Source of the DNA: an uncultured Christensenellaceae bacterium
GTDB taxonomy: Bacteria; Bacillota; Clostridia; Christensenellales; Pumilibacteraceae
Assembly (NCBI GenBank): GCA_910588155.1
Contig: CAJUPB010000011.1
Coordinates: forward strand, 1-53,165
DNA length: 53,165 nt
Reading direction: 5' to 3'
Below the pieces are notes generated by a model. The model was not told the DNA's origin and made no database searches. It saw nothing but the letters and a program-made list of their open reading frames with translations. The position numbers were made by a program, and so were the translations under genes. Below are positions 7,619 through 16,239 of this stretch, piece by piece (the first letter of the stretch is position 1; the number at the start of each line of letters is the position of its first letter).

Positions 7619-9277
7619 TTATTGTTTGCTGTCGTTTTGACGTATCTCCACACGGCGTATCTTGTCCGAAATGGTTTTCGGCAGCTTGGTGACAAATTCC
7701 ACTATTCTCGGATATTTGTACGGCGCGGTCGTGTGTTTGACGTGGTCTTGGAGTTCCTTTTTCAGTTCCTCGCTGGGGAAGTAGTTCTTCGCAAGCACAA
7801 TCGTCGCCTTGATGACCTGTCCGCGCACATCGTCGTCGGCTGCGGTAATCGCGCATTCCATAACCGCAGGGTGTTCCATAAGCGCGCTTTCGACTTCGAA
7901 CGGTCCGATACGATAACCGCTGCTCTTGATTATGTCGTCGTCGCGTCCCACAAACCAGTAATATCCGTCCGCATCGCGGTGCGCCACGTCGCCGGTGTGG
8001 TAATAGCCGTCCTTCCAAACCGAACGGATGTTGCCGTCGGCGGTGTAATATCCGATTAAAAGCCCGATTTGCCCTTCGCGGTACTTTATGCAGATTTCGC
8101 CTTCCCGTTCGTCGTCTATGACTTTGCCCTCGTCGTCCAAAAGCACGACTTCGTATAGGGGAGAGGGCTTGCCCATAGACCCGGGTCGCGGCTCCATATC
8201 GGGGAAAGTACCCAGGCACAAAACCGTTTCCGTCTGTCCGTAACCTTCGAATACGGGTCGGTTAAGCTTGTCCATAATGCGCTTGTATACTTCGGGATTC
8301 AACGCTTCTCCCGCCGTGCAGTAATGCTCGATTGCCGAAAGGTCGAATTTCGATAAGTCCTCTTTGATGAGAAAGCGGTACATAGTCGGCGGAGCGCACA
8401 GCGACGTAACTTTGTATTTTTGCAGAAGCGGCAAAAGGTCGAGCGGTGTATAACGCCCGTAATAATCGTATGCGAACACCGCGCAGCCGGCAATCCATTC
8501 GCCGTATATTTTGCCCCAGCTGGCTTTCGCCCAGCCCGTGTCGGCGGCGGTGAAATGCAATCCGTCGTCTTTGCAGCGGTGCCACCCGAAAGCCGTCAGA
8601 GCGTGCGCGAGGGGATATGCGTAGTTGTGAGTAACCATCTTCGGCATACCCGTGGTTCCCGAAGTGAAATAGGAAAGCATAGCGTCGTCGGCTCTGTTGT
8701 CTATTTTAAAGTTCAGACCGTCCGCGCGCGCGTTTTCGTAAAACAATCCGAAGTCCTTGGAAAAGTCCGTCTTTTCGCCTATGGTAAGCACGAGCTTGAC
8801 GGTGGGGCATTGCGGCAAAGCCGATTTGATATAACCCGAAACGCCTTTTGCGGTAACGGAAATAATGGCTTTGACGGAGGCGTAATTGCAACGGTATATT
8901 ATGTCCTTGTAGGTGAGCTGCGCCGTTGCGGGAATGGCTATCGCCCCCAGTTTGTGCAGCGCGACGACGGTGTACCAATATTCGAATCTGGACATAAGCA
9001 TAACAAGTACGGAATCGCCTTTGCGTATGCCGGCATCGTACAGCGCGTTGGCTATGCGGTTGGAGTTTTCCGATACGTCTTTAAACGAAATTATTTTCTC
9101 CTCTCCGCGGTCGTCGCACCAAACGAGAGCCGTTTTTTCGGGACAGAGCGCGGCGTATTCGTCCACAATATCCCGTCCGAAATTAAAGTTTTCGGGGACG
9201 GTAACGCGATAGTTCTTCTTTAAGTCGTCATAGTTTGTGAAGTCCGTTCTGTTCACGAATCTTTCGAGTAGGTTCAT
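7619..9277 (-). CDS. Acyl-CoA synthetase (AMP-forming, ACSM/acetyl-CoA synthetase type)
   Basis: Adenylate-forming enzyme that activates a carboxylic acid with ATP and joins it to CoA. The 552-residue protein has the AMP-binding loop YFTSGTTGMPK (203-213), the YGQTE motif, the YHTGD motif, the hinge FVGRDDDIIKSSGYRIGPFEVE and a C-terminal catalytic Lys region (KLPKTISDKIRR). The subdomain pattern is that of medium-chain acyl-CoA or acetyl-CoA synthetases; substrate chain length cannot be read from the sequence. The start at 9277 (MNLLERFVNR) follows AGAGGGCG at 7 bp; an upstream in-frame ATG at 9385 lies beyond the promoter and is rejected. Monocistronic. Confidence 0.9.
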   Translation of the reverse strand: MNLLERFVNRTDFTNYDDLKKNYRVTVPENFNFGRDIVDEYAALCPEKTALVWCDDRGEEKIISFKDVSENSNRIANALYDAGIRKGDSVLVMLMSRFEYWYTVVALHKLGAIAIPATAQLTYKDIIYRCNYASVKAIISVTAKGVSGYIKSALPQCPTVKLVLTIGEKTDFSKDFGLFYENARADGLNFKIDNRADDAMLSYFTSGTTGMPKMVTHNYAYPLAHALTAFGWHRCKDDGLHFTAADTGWAKASWGKIYGEWIAGCAVFAYDYYGRYTPLDLLPLLQKYKVTSLCAPPTMYRFLIKEDLSKFDLSAIEHYCTAGEALNPEVYKRIMDKLNRPVFEGYGQTETVLCLGTFPDMEPRPGSMGKPSPLYEVVLLDDEGKVIDDEREGEICIKYREGQIGLLIGYYTADGNIRSVWKDGYYHTGDVAHRDADGYYWFVGRDDDIIKSSGYRIGPFEVESALMEHPAVMECAITAADDDVRGQVIKATIVLAKNYFPSEELKKELQDHVKHTTAPYKYPRIVEFVTKLPKTISDKIRRVEIRQNDSKQ

Positions 9278-9311
9278 ATAAACGCCCTCTTTATGATATT
9301 TATTGCTTATA

Positions 9312-9340
9312 TTTATACCACAACGGAGGAAAAAAATCAA
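9312..9340 (-). promoter_or_regulatory. Promoter of the acyl-CoA synthetase gene
   Basis: Minus-strand TTGATT (9340-9335) and TATAAA (9317-9312) are spaced by 17 bp, about 35 bp before the start codon. Confidence 0.7.
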
Positions 9341-9389
9341 CCGATTTGCCGTGATAAAGCATAAAAGAAAGTTAAAGCGCTTCAAACGG

Positions 9390-9418
9390 TTGAATTTTCG
9401 GTAACGGTATGATATAAT
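9390..9418 (+). promoter_or_regulatory. Promoter of galU operon
   Basis: TTGAAT (9390-9395), a 17 bp spacer and a perfect TATAAT (9413-9418), about 45 bp before the galU start. It is back to back with the synthetase promoter. Confidence 0.8.
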
Positions 9419-9463
9419 TTACAATATAATGCAATGAAATTTCTTTTCGAAAGGAGTAATGAT

Positions 9464-10339
9464 ATGAAAATAACCAAGGCGGTAATTCCCTGCGGCGGAA
9501 TGGGAACGCGCTTTTTGCCGATAACCAAAGCCGTCCCCAAAGAAATACTTCCCGTCATAGACACGCCCGTGCTCGCGCATATCGTAAACGAAGCCGTAAA
9601 CAGCGGCATAACCGATATAATGATTGTGCTGCCGCACGGCAAAGCCGCGATAAGGGAATACTTCGCGCCGAATGCAAAGCTGGAAGACGCACTCTCGAAA
9701 GCGGGCAAGACGGAATTTTTGCAGATAGTCAAAAATACGTATTCGAACGCGAATATAGTTTTCGGCTTGCAGGAAAAACCTCTCGGAAGCGCGGATGCCG
9801 TTGCAAAGGCAAAACCGTTTACGGGCGAAGAACCGTTCTGTCTCGCTTGGGGAGACGACTTGATTTGCGCGGAAAAGCCGGTTATGGGTCAGCTTTCGAA
9901 AGCCTACGAAAATTGCGGTACCGGCATAATAGGAGTCCAGACCTGGGCGGGCGACGACATTGTTCGTTACGGCGTCGCCGATGTGGACAAAACGCCGACG
10001 TTCGACGGCAGACTCTACAATTGCCGCGGTATCGTGGAAAAGCCTCCGATAGACAAACTTCCGTCCCGCCTCGCCGCATTGGGCAGATACGTGCTGACAC
10101 GCGACGTGTACGCGTATATAGAAAAAACGACGCCGGGCAAAGGCGGCGAATTGCAGCTGACCGACACTCTGAATATGATGTGCGAGGACGGAAAGATGTA
10201 CGTGTACGACTTCGAGGGCAAACGCTATGATATGGGCGACAAGTTCGGCGCGGTACAGGCAACCGTCGAATACGCTCTCAAAGGTCCGTTCAAAGACGAA
10301 ATGAGAGAGTATATCAAGAGGTTGGCAAAAACGCTGTGA
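9464..10339 (+). CDS. galU: UTP-glucose-1-phosphate uridylyltransferase
   Basis: Makes UDP-glucose from UTP and glucose-1-phosphate for cell-envelope glycans. The 291-residue protein has the nucleotide-binding signature GGMGTRFLPITKAVPKE (11-27), the Lys-Pro-Leu-Gly segment EKPLGSADAV and the sugar-binding region GKGGELQLTDTLN near the C-terminus. The start at 9464 is preceded by AAAGGAG; an ATG at 9434 in the same frame lies 5' of this site and adds ten residues not seen in the family. The last bases overlap the GTG start of the next gene. Confidence 0.94.
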   Translation: MKITKAVIPCGGMGTRFLPITKAVPKEILPVIDTPVLAHIVNEAVNSGITDIMIVLPHGKAAIREYFAPNAKLEDALSKAGKTEFLQIVKNTYSNANIVFGLQEKPLGSADAVAKAKPFTGEEPFCLAWGDDLICAEKPVMGQLSKAYENCGTGIIGVQTWAGDDIVRYGVADVDKTPTFDGRLYNCRGIVEKPPIDKLPSRLAALGRYVLTRDVYAYIEKTTPGKGGELQLTDTLNMMCEDGKMYVYDFEGKRYDMGDKFGAVQATVEYALKGPFKDEMREYIKRLAKTL

Positions 10340-10950
10340 ACGCACTGACTTACACTCGCCCGAAGAAAGGCGAATATATTCTCGTGTCGGACACCGACGC
10401 CGACAACGCGTATAAACGCGTTTGTAAAGACGACTTGAATATCGACTTCGAGAGACTGTATCTTGCCGATATGAGTGCGGACGAAACCGTGACGGAAAGA
10501 ATTGCGGACAGAGTGTTCGAGGGTAAAAGCAGGGTTATGATAAGCGTGTCGAGAACGCTGGAAGAAGTGGGTACATTCGATAAGAAATACGGGTTGAGTC
10601 CCGTGATGTATCTGCATAAGCTCGGGCTTTTGGAACACGCAGACGCCCTGGTTGGCGGCGTGTGGCTGGATAAGGACGATATGGATATAATGGCGCAGTG
10701 CGGCTGTCCGCTGATAATCACGCCGTCTTACGATATGGGAACGGGCAACGGCATACCCGAAGTAGCGACGTGTCTGCGGCGCGGGCTTACGCTCGGCGTG
10801 GGTACGGAGGACTGCTTTTTCAATCCGAGTTGCGATATGAATTTCGAGGCGAAACTCATTGCTCTGACGGCGTCCGCGATTATGCGGGAAAGCGGAGCCG
10901 TCGCAAAACGCGATATTAAAAAAATGCTGGATTTTTGTTTGAAATCGTGA
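10336..10950 (+). CDS. Amidohydrolase-like protein, half-length and lacking metal ligands
   Basis: The 204-residue product resembles the C-terminal half of amidohydrolase-superfamily deaminases (MTA/SAH deaminase, guanine deaminase type): PVMYLHKLGLL, then a VWL segment, then NGIPEVATCLRRGLTLGVGTED, which corresponds to the GxxxxLGTDG strand. The His expected just before VWL is Gly, the N-terminal HxH is absent, and GTD is GTE-D, so hydrolytic activity is doubtful. GTG at 10336 overlaps the galU stop (GTGA), implying coupled translation. It is either a degenerate remnant kept in frame or a non-catalytic derivative. Confidence 0.55.
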   Translation: MNALTYTRPKKGEYILVSDTDADNAYKRVCKDDLNIDFERLYLADMSADETVTERIADRVFEGKSRVMISVSRTLEEVGTFDKKYGLSPVMYLHKLGLLEHADALVGGVWLDKDDMDIMAQCGCPLIITPSYDMGTGNGIPEVATCLRRGLTLGVGTEDCFFNPSCDMNFEAKLIALTASAIMRESGAVAKRDIKKMLDFCLKS

Positions 10951-10995
10951 TATAATTATAACGAGTAATCTTTTTATGAAAGGAGGTACGGGAAG

Positions 10996-11604
10996 ATGAA
11001 CAGAGTGATAACGCTGTCGAGACAGTTCGGAAGCGGCGGTGCGGAAATAGGCAAAAAGCTCGCCGAAGAACTCGAAATTCCCTTTTACGACAAACACGTG
11101 ATAGAACAGGCGGCGGAAAAGAGCGGCATCGCCAAAGAGCATTTCGAAAAGGCGGACGAACGCCGCACGAACAGTTTTCTGTTCTCGCTTGTCTCCGCGC
11201 ACTACGGCGGCACGGCAACCCCCGTCAGACTCGACGATATAATAACCGACGACAAACTGTTTATTTACACCGCCGAAACGGTTAAGGAAATGGCGAAACG
11301 GCCCTGCCTGATTGTGGGGCGTTGCGCCGACGACATTCTGCGCGACGAGGATATTTTGCGTGTATTCGTATATGCCGATTTGCCGGAGCGCGTAAAACGT
11401 ATCTGCGAGCTGTACGATTTGAGCGAAAAGGCGGCGACAACACTGATAAAAAAGACGGATAAGAGAAGAGCCAATTACTACAATTTCTATACTTCGCGCA
11501 ATTGGGGCGAAGCGGCGAATTACGATATCTGTATCAATTCCGCACGTCTCGGAGTGGAGGGGACTGTGCAGGCGCTCGCGGAGTTTGCCCGCAAGGCTAT
11601 CTGA
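10996..11604 (+). CDS. Cytidylate kinase-like family protein
   Basis: A 202-residue P-loop protein of the cytidylate kinase-like group: SRQFGSGGAEIGKKLAEEL (8-26) is the nucleotide-binding loop with its divergent Walker A, IPFYDKHVI follows, and GRCADDIL with a lid-like KRIC segment occurs in the second half. The phosphate acceptor is not established for this group. AAAGGAGG lies 8 bp upstream of ATG; a TATAAT at 10951-10956 could give it its own promoter. The TGA stop at 11602-11604 is also the first three bases of the repeat array that follows. Confidence 0.85.
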   Translation: MNRVITLSRQFGSGGAEIGKKLAEELEIPFYDKHVIEQAAEKSGIAKEHFEKADERRTNSFLFSLVSAHYGGTATPVRLDDIITDDKLFIYTAETVKEMAKRPCLIVGRCADDILRDEDILRVFVYADLPERVKRICELYDLSEKAATTLIKKTDKRRANYYNFYTSRNWGEAANYDICINSARLGVEGTVQALAEFARKAI

Positions 11605-11960
11605 CAGTTTATAAGCTTCGCTTGACGGGTTATAAGCTTCGCATTGCTGCGTCAAACGTCGTTTCCCCTCGGGTCACGTACGCAAAGTACGCTCCTTGTA
11701 CTCGCCTGCGGCTCGTGGCGTTCGCGTCGCGCTATAAGCGCTCGCTCGGCTGAACGAGGAAACTCGTTTTCCTTGCACTGCTCGCTTCTAACCCGTCAGA
11801 ACATCAACTAATGAGTTGACAATTAAGTCGCACATTGCGTCGTCAGGCTTGCGTTTAAGCTTCGGTTGCGTACGGGGGTGTACGCGCCCTGCGCAAAATC
11901 CGCGCCTTCCTTGCACTGCTCGCATTCGATAGCTTTAAACTAATGGGGTGACGTTTTAGC
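11602..11960. repeat. Dispersed palindromic repeat array, copy after the kinase gene
   Basis: A degenerate left arm (TGACAGTTTATAAGC, 11602) is followed by a complete 177 bp unit, 11623-11799, bounded by TGACGGGTTATAAGC and GCTTCTAACCCGTCA. Inside are the stem GTTTCC / GGAAAC and the apical hairpin CGTACGCAAAGTACG. A second module (about 11800-11945) contains GCGTACGGGGGTGTACGC. Similar arrays lie at 18784, 22137 and 27976. No protein-coding gene is visible in this 500 bp gap. Confidence 0.9.
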
Positions 11961-12049
11961 TTGTACGGCGGCGTCAAATATTTTTATGTTCTGTATAAGT
12001 AACAGGGAAGGGGGCTTTTTGCAATCGCGCTTGAATATGTATCGTAAAT

Positions 12050-12079
12050 AAAAAAACCGCCGTTTTAAACGACGGTTTT
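12050..12079 (-). terminator. Terminator downstream of the two-TM protein gene
   Basis: On the minus strand AAAACCGTCGTTT pairs with AAACGGCGGTTTT (one mismatch) and is followed by a T run. It begins about 20 bp after the stop at 12100. Confidence 0.75.
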
Positions 12080-12099
12080 GCTTTTTGCGCTTTGGTTGC

Positions 12100-12780
12100 T
12101 TATTCGTTTTTCGGCGATTCACAGTAGCCTTCGAATACGTCGCCGTCCGTCTTTTTAGTCAAAAGACGGGAGAATGAGTTGCGAACCTTTTGTATGTCGT
12201 TCGGGGAAGAAATGCGCACGTCGAAGGAAAGTGCGCCGTCGTCGTAAACGACAATAACGTGTTCGTACTTTTTTTCGGTCTCGAATCTGACGTCGCTTAC
12301 GCAGTCTGCGGGTATGACGCCGAACTTGGAATCGTCCAGCTTCTTGTTCGCGGACGGATTGTTCAAAACAAGTTCTTTCTCGTTCACGAAAATGTCGTGC
12401 GCGGTCGTGCCGCTTACAAACACGCCTCCGCCGCCGAATATCATTCCCGCAATGCCCAAAGCGTTGACGGCAACGTTTCTTGCGGCTTGTCCTTTGCGGT
12501 CAAGCACGACGGAAAAATAATCGTAGTTTTCGTTGCCGCCGTATGTGCGGTGGGCGAAAGAGCGGGGGTTATCGATGTTGCTTCCGGCTTTTTTGTCCGT
12601 CAGCATATTCGTAAGACCGACGACTAGAACTATCAGACCCGATAAAACGGAGATAATGGTAACGAACAGCATCCAACCCGTGTCGGTAATCAGTCCGCCG
12701 ACAAGAAAACCTATGCCGATTGCGAGCAATACCGCGCCCGTAATGCAAACGGGCTTGTAGTTGTTTTTCTTGTAATTCAT
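12100..12780 (-). CDS. Two-TM membrane protein of unknown function
   Basis: I do not recognise a named family. The 226-residue protein has two N-terminal membrane helices (about 11-32 and 36-58) and a cytoplasmic domain with a central hydrophobic glycine-rich stretch (GIAGMIFGGGGVFVSG) and alternating beta-like segments resembling a PH-like fold (LDDSKFGVIPADCVSDVRFE, HVIVVYDDGALSFDV). ATG at 12780 is preceded by GAGGCGG. It is monocistronic, with a strong promoter upstream and a terminator downstream. Confidence 0.8.
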   Translation of the reverse strand: MNYKKNNYKPVCITGAVLLAIGIGFLVGGLITDTGWMLFVTIISVLSGLIVLVVGLTNMLTDKKAGSNIDNPRSFAHRTYGGNENYDYFSVVLDRKGQAARNVAVNALGIAGMIFGGGGVFVSGTTAHDIFVNEKELVLNNPSANKKLDDSKFGVIPADCVSDVRFETEKKYEHVIVVYDDGALSFDVRISSPNDIQKVRNSFSRLLTKKTDGDVFEGYCESPKNE

Positions 12781-12812
12781 TTTTTAATACCGCCTCATTA
12801 TTTTTTGAGTAT

Positions 12813-12842
12813 ATTATATCACGTACGTACGGTGTTCGTCAA
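12813..12842 (-). promoter_or_regulatory. Promoter of the two-TM protein gene
   Basis: Minus-strand TTGACG (12842-12837), an 18 bp spacer containing CGTACGTACG, and TATAAT (12818-12813). Confidence 0.75.
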
Positions 12843-12884
12843 TAAAAAATTTCTTACGATTTTATAAAACGGCAAGCAAATCGC

Positions 12885-12913
12885 TTGTCAAAATAATTAT
12901 AATGTGATATTAT
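12885..12913 (+). promoter_or_regulatory. Promoter of the tRNA-Leu pair
   Basis: TTGTCA (12885-12890), a 17 bp spacer and TATTAT (12908-12913), about 40 bp before the first tRNA. Confidence 0.65.
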
Positions 12914-12954
12914 ATTGTGCGTAGCCGCTTTTTCGGAAAGGAGAAGCGGAATAT

Positions 12955-13040
12955 GCCGAAGTGGTGGAATGGCAGACGCGCCGGACTCAAAATCCGGTGG
13001 TAGCGATACCGTGTGGGTTCGAGTCCCACCTTCGGCACCA
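12955..13040 (+). tRNA. tRNA-Leu (anticodon CAA)
   Basis: An 86 nt class II tRNA with acceptor GCCGAAG / CTTCGGC, anticodon stem CCGGA / TCCGG and loop CTCAAAA, giving anticodon CAA (12988-12990) for UUG codons. It has a long variable arm, the GGTTCGAGTCC T-arm and an encoded CCA. Confidence 0.97.
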
Positions 13041-13126
13041 CTTCAACGGAGTGCTGAAATCGGAAAGTAAATTCGGCGATAAGCCTAGGAGAAAGCCGCT
13101 TTAAGCACATCGAATCAAATAGTTAT

Positions 13127-13209
13127 GCGGTCGTGGTGGAATTGGCAGACACGCAAGACTAAGGATCTTGTGGGCGACCATGCAGGTTCAAGTCCTGTCG
13201 ACCGCACCA
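13127..13209 (+). tRNA. tRNA-Leu (anticodon AAG)
   Basis: An 83 nt class II tRNA with acceptor GCGGTCG / CGACCGC, anticodon stem CAAGA / TCTTG and loop CTAAGGA, giving anticodon AAG (13161-13163), with encoded CCA. Most bacteria use GAG here. An A at position 34 would need deamination to inosine to read CUC as well as CUU. The 86 bp between the two tRNAs holds no gene, so they are probably one transcript. Confidence 0.95.
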
Positions 13210-13235
13210 TCTTTGCGGGACGAAAATGTCTCGGT

Positions 13236-13271
13236 AAATACACCCCAAAAATTTTGAGGTGTATTTTATTT
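13236..13271 (+). terminator. Terminator of the tRNA-Leu operon
   Basis: AAATACACC and CAAAA pair with TTTTG and GGTGTATTT across a single mismatch, followed by a T-rich tail (TTTTATTTA). Confidence 0.85.
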
Positions 13272-13318
13272 ACTGAAAAAAATGGGCTTTTGACTTACCT
13301 GTATTTTTTTGGAGTACT

Positions 13319-14013
13319 ATGGAAAAAGAAATTCAATTAACGGGCGGACGCTCGACTGACGGCGTCGTAAAATCAGATAATATTGTTTTTCGTCCGCATA
13401 AAAATGAAAGTGATTTGCTAATAAATTTTTGAAGTATCTTGAAACTAAAAATTTTCCATATTCGCAAAGGTATTTGGGCAGAGACGAAAAGGGGCGGGAT
13501 AAGTTTCTGTATATAGACGGGTACGTACCGAATGAAATCGGTGACACTAATATTGAACAACTATGCCGTTTTATGCAAACAGTAAGAAATTTTCACGATT
13601 TATCGCTTGGTTTCACAAATAGCGAAAAAGTAATTTGTCATAACGATTTGTCGCCGTGCAATATCGTTTTTGTAAACAATATGCCCGATGCAATTATAGA
13701 TTGGGATAGTTGTGCTGTCGGCGAACGTTGGGAAGATATTACATATATTTTATGGCTATGGATAAATATAGGTAGTTGGAACCGCGATAAAATAGATATA
13801 ATCGGACAAATGAAAATCGCGTTGTCTTTTTATGGAGCCGATAGAGAAGTTACGGAAAATTTTGCCGATAAGTTGATTTGGCGTATGGATAAAGTAATTT
13901 CACAAATGTCAAAAGATAATTATCAGTATGACCGTACAAAAGAATGGGTTGAGTTCTCAAAACTTTGGGTCAGAGAAAACCGAGAAATAATTACAAAGGA
14001 GATAGAGCTGTGA
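13319..14013 (+). pseudogene. APH-family phosphotransferase, frameshifted
   Basis: An aminoglycoside phosphotransferase/choline-kinase-fold gene. From the ATG at 13319 (GGAG 5 bp upstream) the frame reads MEKEIQLTGGRSTDGV... to a stop at about 13433; the rest continues in another frame from KYLETKNFPYSQRYLG. One extra T in the run TTTTT at 13426-13430 would join the halves as ...INF-LKYLE.... The second part keeps the catalytic loop HNDLSPCN and the metal-binding IIDWD. Low GC compared with its neighbours. The single-base loss could be decay, phase variation or a homopolymer sequencing error. The downstream gene starts in a GTGA overlap. Confidence 0.7.
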
Positions 14014-15376
14014 AAATAATACGCGCGTTGAAATCGGTCAATTATAGACTTTGGTTTGCAATACTTGCGACAATGCTGTTGCCCACGGTGTATCAAACCG
14101 TAAGAATATTTTTTCTCGGAGATATGCCGAGCGATAGCGGTATCAATATTGCAAGCCAATTACAGTGGGTAAACCTGTTTTACGAAGTAGTACAGGAAGC
14201 GTTGATTTTACCGCTGTTTTTCCTGCTCGGAAAATCACTTGATGATAAAAAAGAGTTCTCAAATAAAGTGCGCACGGGACTTGTTGTTACAGGCGGGATA
14301 TATTTGGCAGTTTCCGTCATTATCATTGCTTGCGCTCGTCCGCTTATCGTTTTTATGCAGCAGGATATTGCAATTATTGAACAAACGGTTACTTACGTCA
14401 GAATGGAAACGGTAGCCGCATTATTTTCTACGCTGTGGCTTTTATGTCGGTAGTGCTTGTAACGCTGAAAAGAGATAATTATATGTACATACTTCTCGGC
14501 GTGCAAATGGTTCTATCGGTTCTTTTGGATACGTTTTTAGTGAGCAATATTTCGGTTTCGGCAAAATTGGGAGTAAACGGAATAGCCATAACAAATATCA
14601 CGGTAAATTTGATAATTTTCGCCGTCTCTATCATACTTTTATATCGAGAAAAAATTAAATTGTTTACAAAAGAAAAATGGAATTTTTCTTGGTTAAAAGA
14701 TTGGTTTAAGGTGGGAAAATTTTCGGGAATCGAGTCGTTGCTTCGTAACTTCGTATTTATGATGATGATTGTACGTATGGTAAATATTGTGGCAGAACAG
14801 GGGAACTATTGGATAGCAAACAGCTTTATTTGGAATTGGCTTTTGATTCCGGGACTTGCGCTTGCCGATTTGGTTAAAAAAGAAATCGGTGAAAATACAG
14901 AAAATATACGCACAAAAACATTCGGATATATTGCACTGACAAGTATTTTTGCAATATTATGGCTTTTGAGTATTCCGCTATGGAAACCGTTTTTACAATA
15001 TGTGATGAATGTTTCGGAATACGAAACGGTATTTGGAATAGTACTTCTTGAAACAGGTTTTTATATAACTTTTCTGTTCAATAGCTGTATCTGCGACAGT
15101 ACGTTTTACGGATTGGGCAAAACAAATTATATGCTGATTCAATCATTGTGTATAGACGGATTATATTACGGTATAATGTTTATTTTGTATTTGACGGGCG
15201 TGTTTGTTCCCACTCTTTTGGGTATTGCGCTTATGTTCGGTATAGGTATGACGCTTGATTTTATCCCTACGTTGGTATTGTATATTATGATTTTGAAGAA
15301 AGAAAATATCAAATTGGATTTTAACTTGCTGCCGAATAAAAATTGCGATAATAGCGGAAATGCGACGAACAAATAG
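14010..15376 (+). pseudogene. MATE-family efflux transporter, frameshifted
   Basis: A multidrug/toxin-extrusion type membrane carrier with about twelve membrane helices. It starts with GTG at 14010 (AAAGGAG upstream, overlapping the phosphotransferase stop), reads VKIIRALKSVNYRLWFAILATMLLP... and stops at 14453. The remainder continues in another frame as AFMSVVLVTLKRDNYMY... to 15376. One extra G at the GG of 14436-14437 would give ...FSTLW-AFMSVVL..., which restores the family pattern. AT-rich like the gene before it, with which it seems to have been acquired as a pair. Confidence 0.72.
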
Positions 15377-15562
15377 CTTGTCTGACCGAGTTGCCGAAAG
15401 AATACGAGTCGGCTTATGTCAATTTTAAGACAATGTCTCTGTCCGTCAGAAAGACATATACTCGGGCGTATTTCGACGCCAAACGGAAGCGGGAAGGGAA
15501 AAGAGAATTGCTTGGTCGGTGGACCGCCCCGACAAAACCTTAAACCGATGTAAACGTCTTTG
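15376..15562 (+). pseudogene. C-terminal remnant of a YdeI/OmpD-associated-type protein
   Basis: After the MATE stop a frame reads LTELPKEYESAYVNFKTMSL and SVRKTYTRAYFDAK. The next residues are in a different frame (EAGREKRIAWSVDR). One extra A at the AAA of about 15481 would join them. The pattern resembles the C-terminus of YdeI-like (bacteriocin-protection) proteins. The N-terminal part is missing. Call is by memory of family pattern and is tentative. Confidence 0.4.
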
Positions 15563-15575
15563 ACGTATGCGTCGC

Positions 15576-15605
15576 TTGACTTGTCGGGACGTTGTGTGTT
15601 ATACT
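15576..15605 (+). promoter_or_regulatory. Promoter for the 196-residue protein and polA
   Basis: TTGACT (15576-15581), an 18 bp spacer and TATACT (15600-15605), about 33 bp before the start codon. Confidence 0.7.
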
Positions 15606-15638
15606 GCTCTGTGAATAAGTAAAGGAGAAGTTTGCGTT

Positions 15639-16229
15639 ATGCTTTGCAGCTCGAATCTGAATATTTATTGGGGTGTCTTGATAGCTTTGGCGGTCGTAAT
15701 CGTGCTGTTAATTGTGCGTACCGCGGTCTATTATTCCTGCCTGTCGAAACTTAAAAAATATCTGTTTGCAAAAGACGGCGCCAATGCTCTGAAAATGACA
15801 AAGACCTTAAAAGCGCAGACGCTTATGCCGTATCAACGCGCGGCATACTCCGTTATGGCGGCGGTGCTTATGTATGACGGCGGCGATAAGGACGGCTGTG
15901 CGAATACTCTCGGCGCCGTCAAAAACAAGAAAGCCGCGTTTGCGAAATACTATTGGCTGACGATAATCGACTTGATAGACGGCAATCTCGATTCGGCGGC
16001 GAAGCACTTCGACGAATTCGAAAACTCTCCGAACGTAAACCGAGTGGGGCAAAGCTATGCGGAATACGAAAGCCGATTGAAAACAATAATGAAGTATAAA
16101 CAAGACGGAAGCGACGAAAACGAAGTGAGAAAAATTGTCGATTCGGTCAGGGAAATAAACCCTCTGTACGGCGATACTTTGAATAAACTTATTGTAAAGA
16201 AAGACAAGAAGTCAAACGGCGGAAAGTGA
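15639..16229 (+). CDS. Membrane-anchored hypothetical protein, TPR-like
   Basis: A 196-residue protein with one N-terminal membrane helix (about 11-33) and an otherwise soluble alpha-helical body. Segments such as ALKMTKTLKAQTLMPYQRAAY and DLIDGNLDSAAKHFDEFEN look like helical-hairpin (TPR-like) units. No named family recognised. AAAGGAGA precedes the ATG. The polA start follows after 10 bp, so the two are co-transcribed. Confidence 0.75.
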   Translation: MLCSSNLNIYWGVLIALAVVIVLLIVRTAVYYSCLSKLKKYLFAKDGANALKMTKTLKAQTLMPYQRAAYSVMAAVLMYDGGDKDGCANTLGAVKNKKAAFAKYYWLTIIDLIDGNLDSAAKHFDEFENSPNVNRVGQSYAEYESRLKTIMKYKQDGSDENEVRKIVDSVREINPLYGDTLNKLIVKKDKKSNGGK

Positions 16230-16239
16230 GGGGTATCGA

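Noticed and set aside
11502..11753. Open frames inside the palindromic repeats (also at 18923, 19095, 28121 and 28447)
   Set aside because: They recur wherever the repeat recurs, have no ribosome sites, and follow the DNA repeat rather than a conserved peptide.
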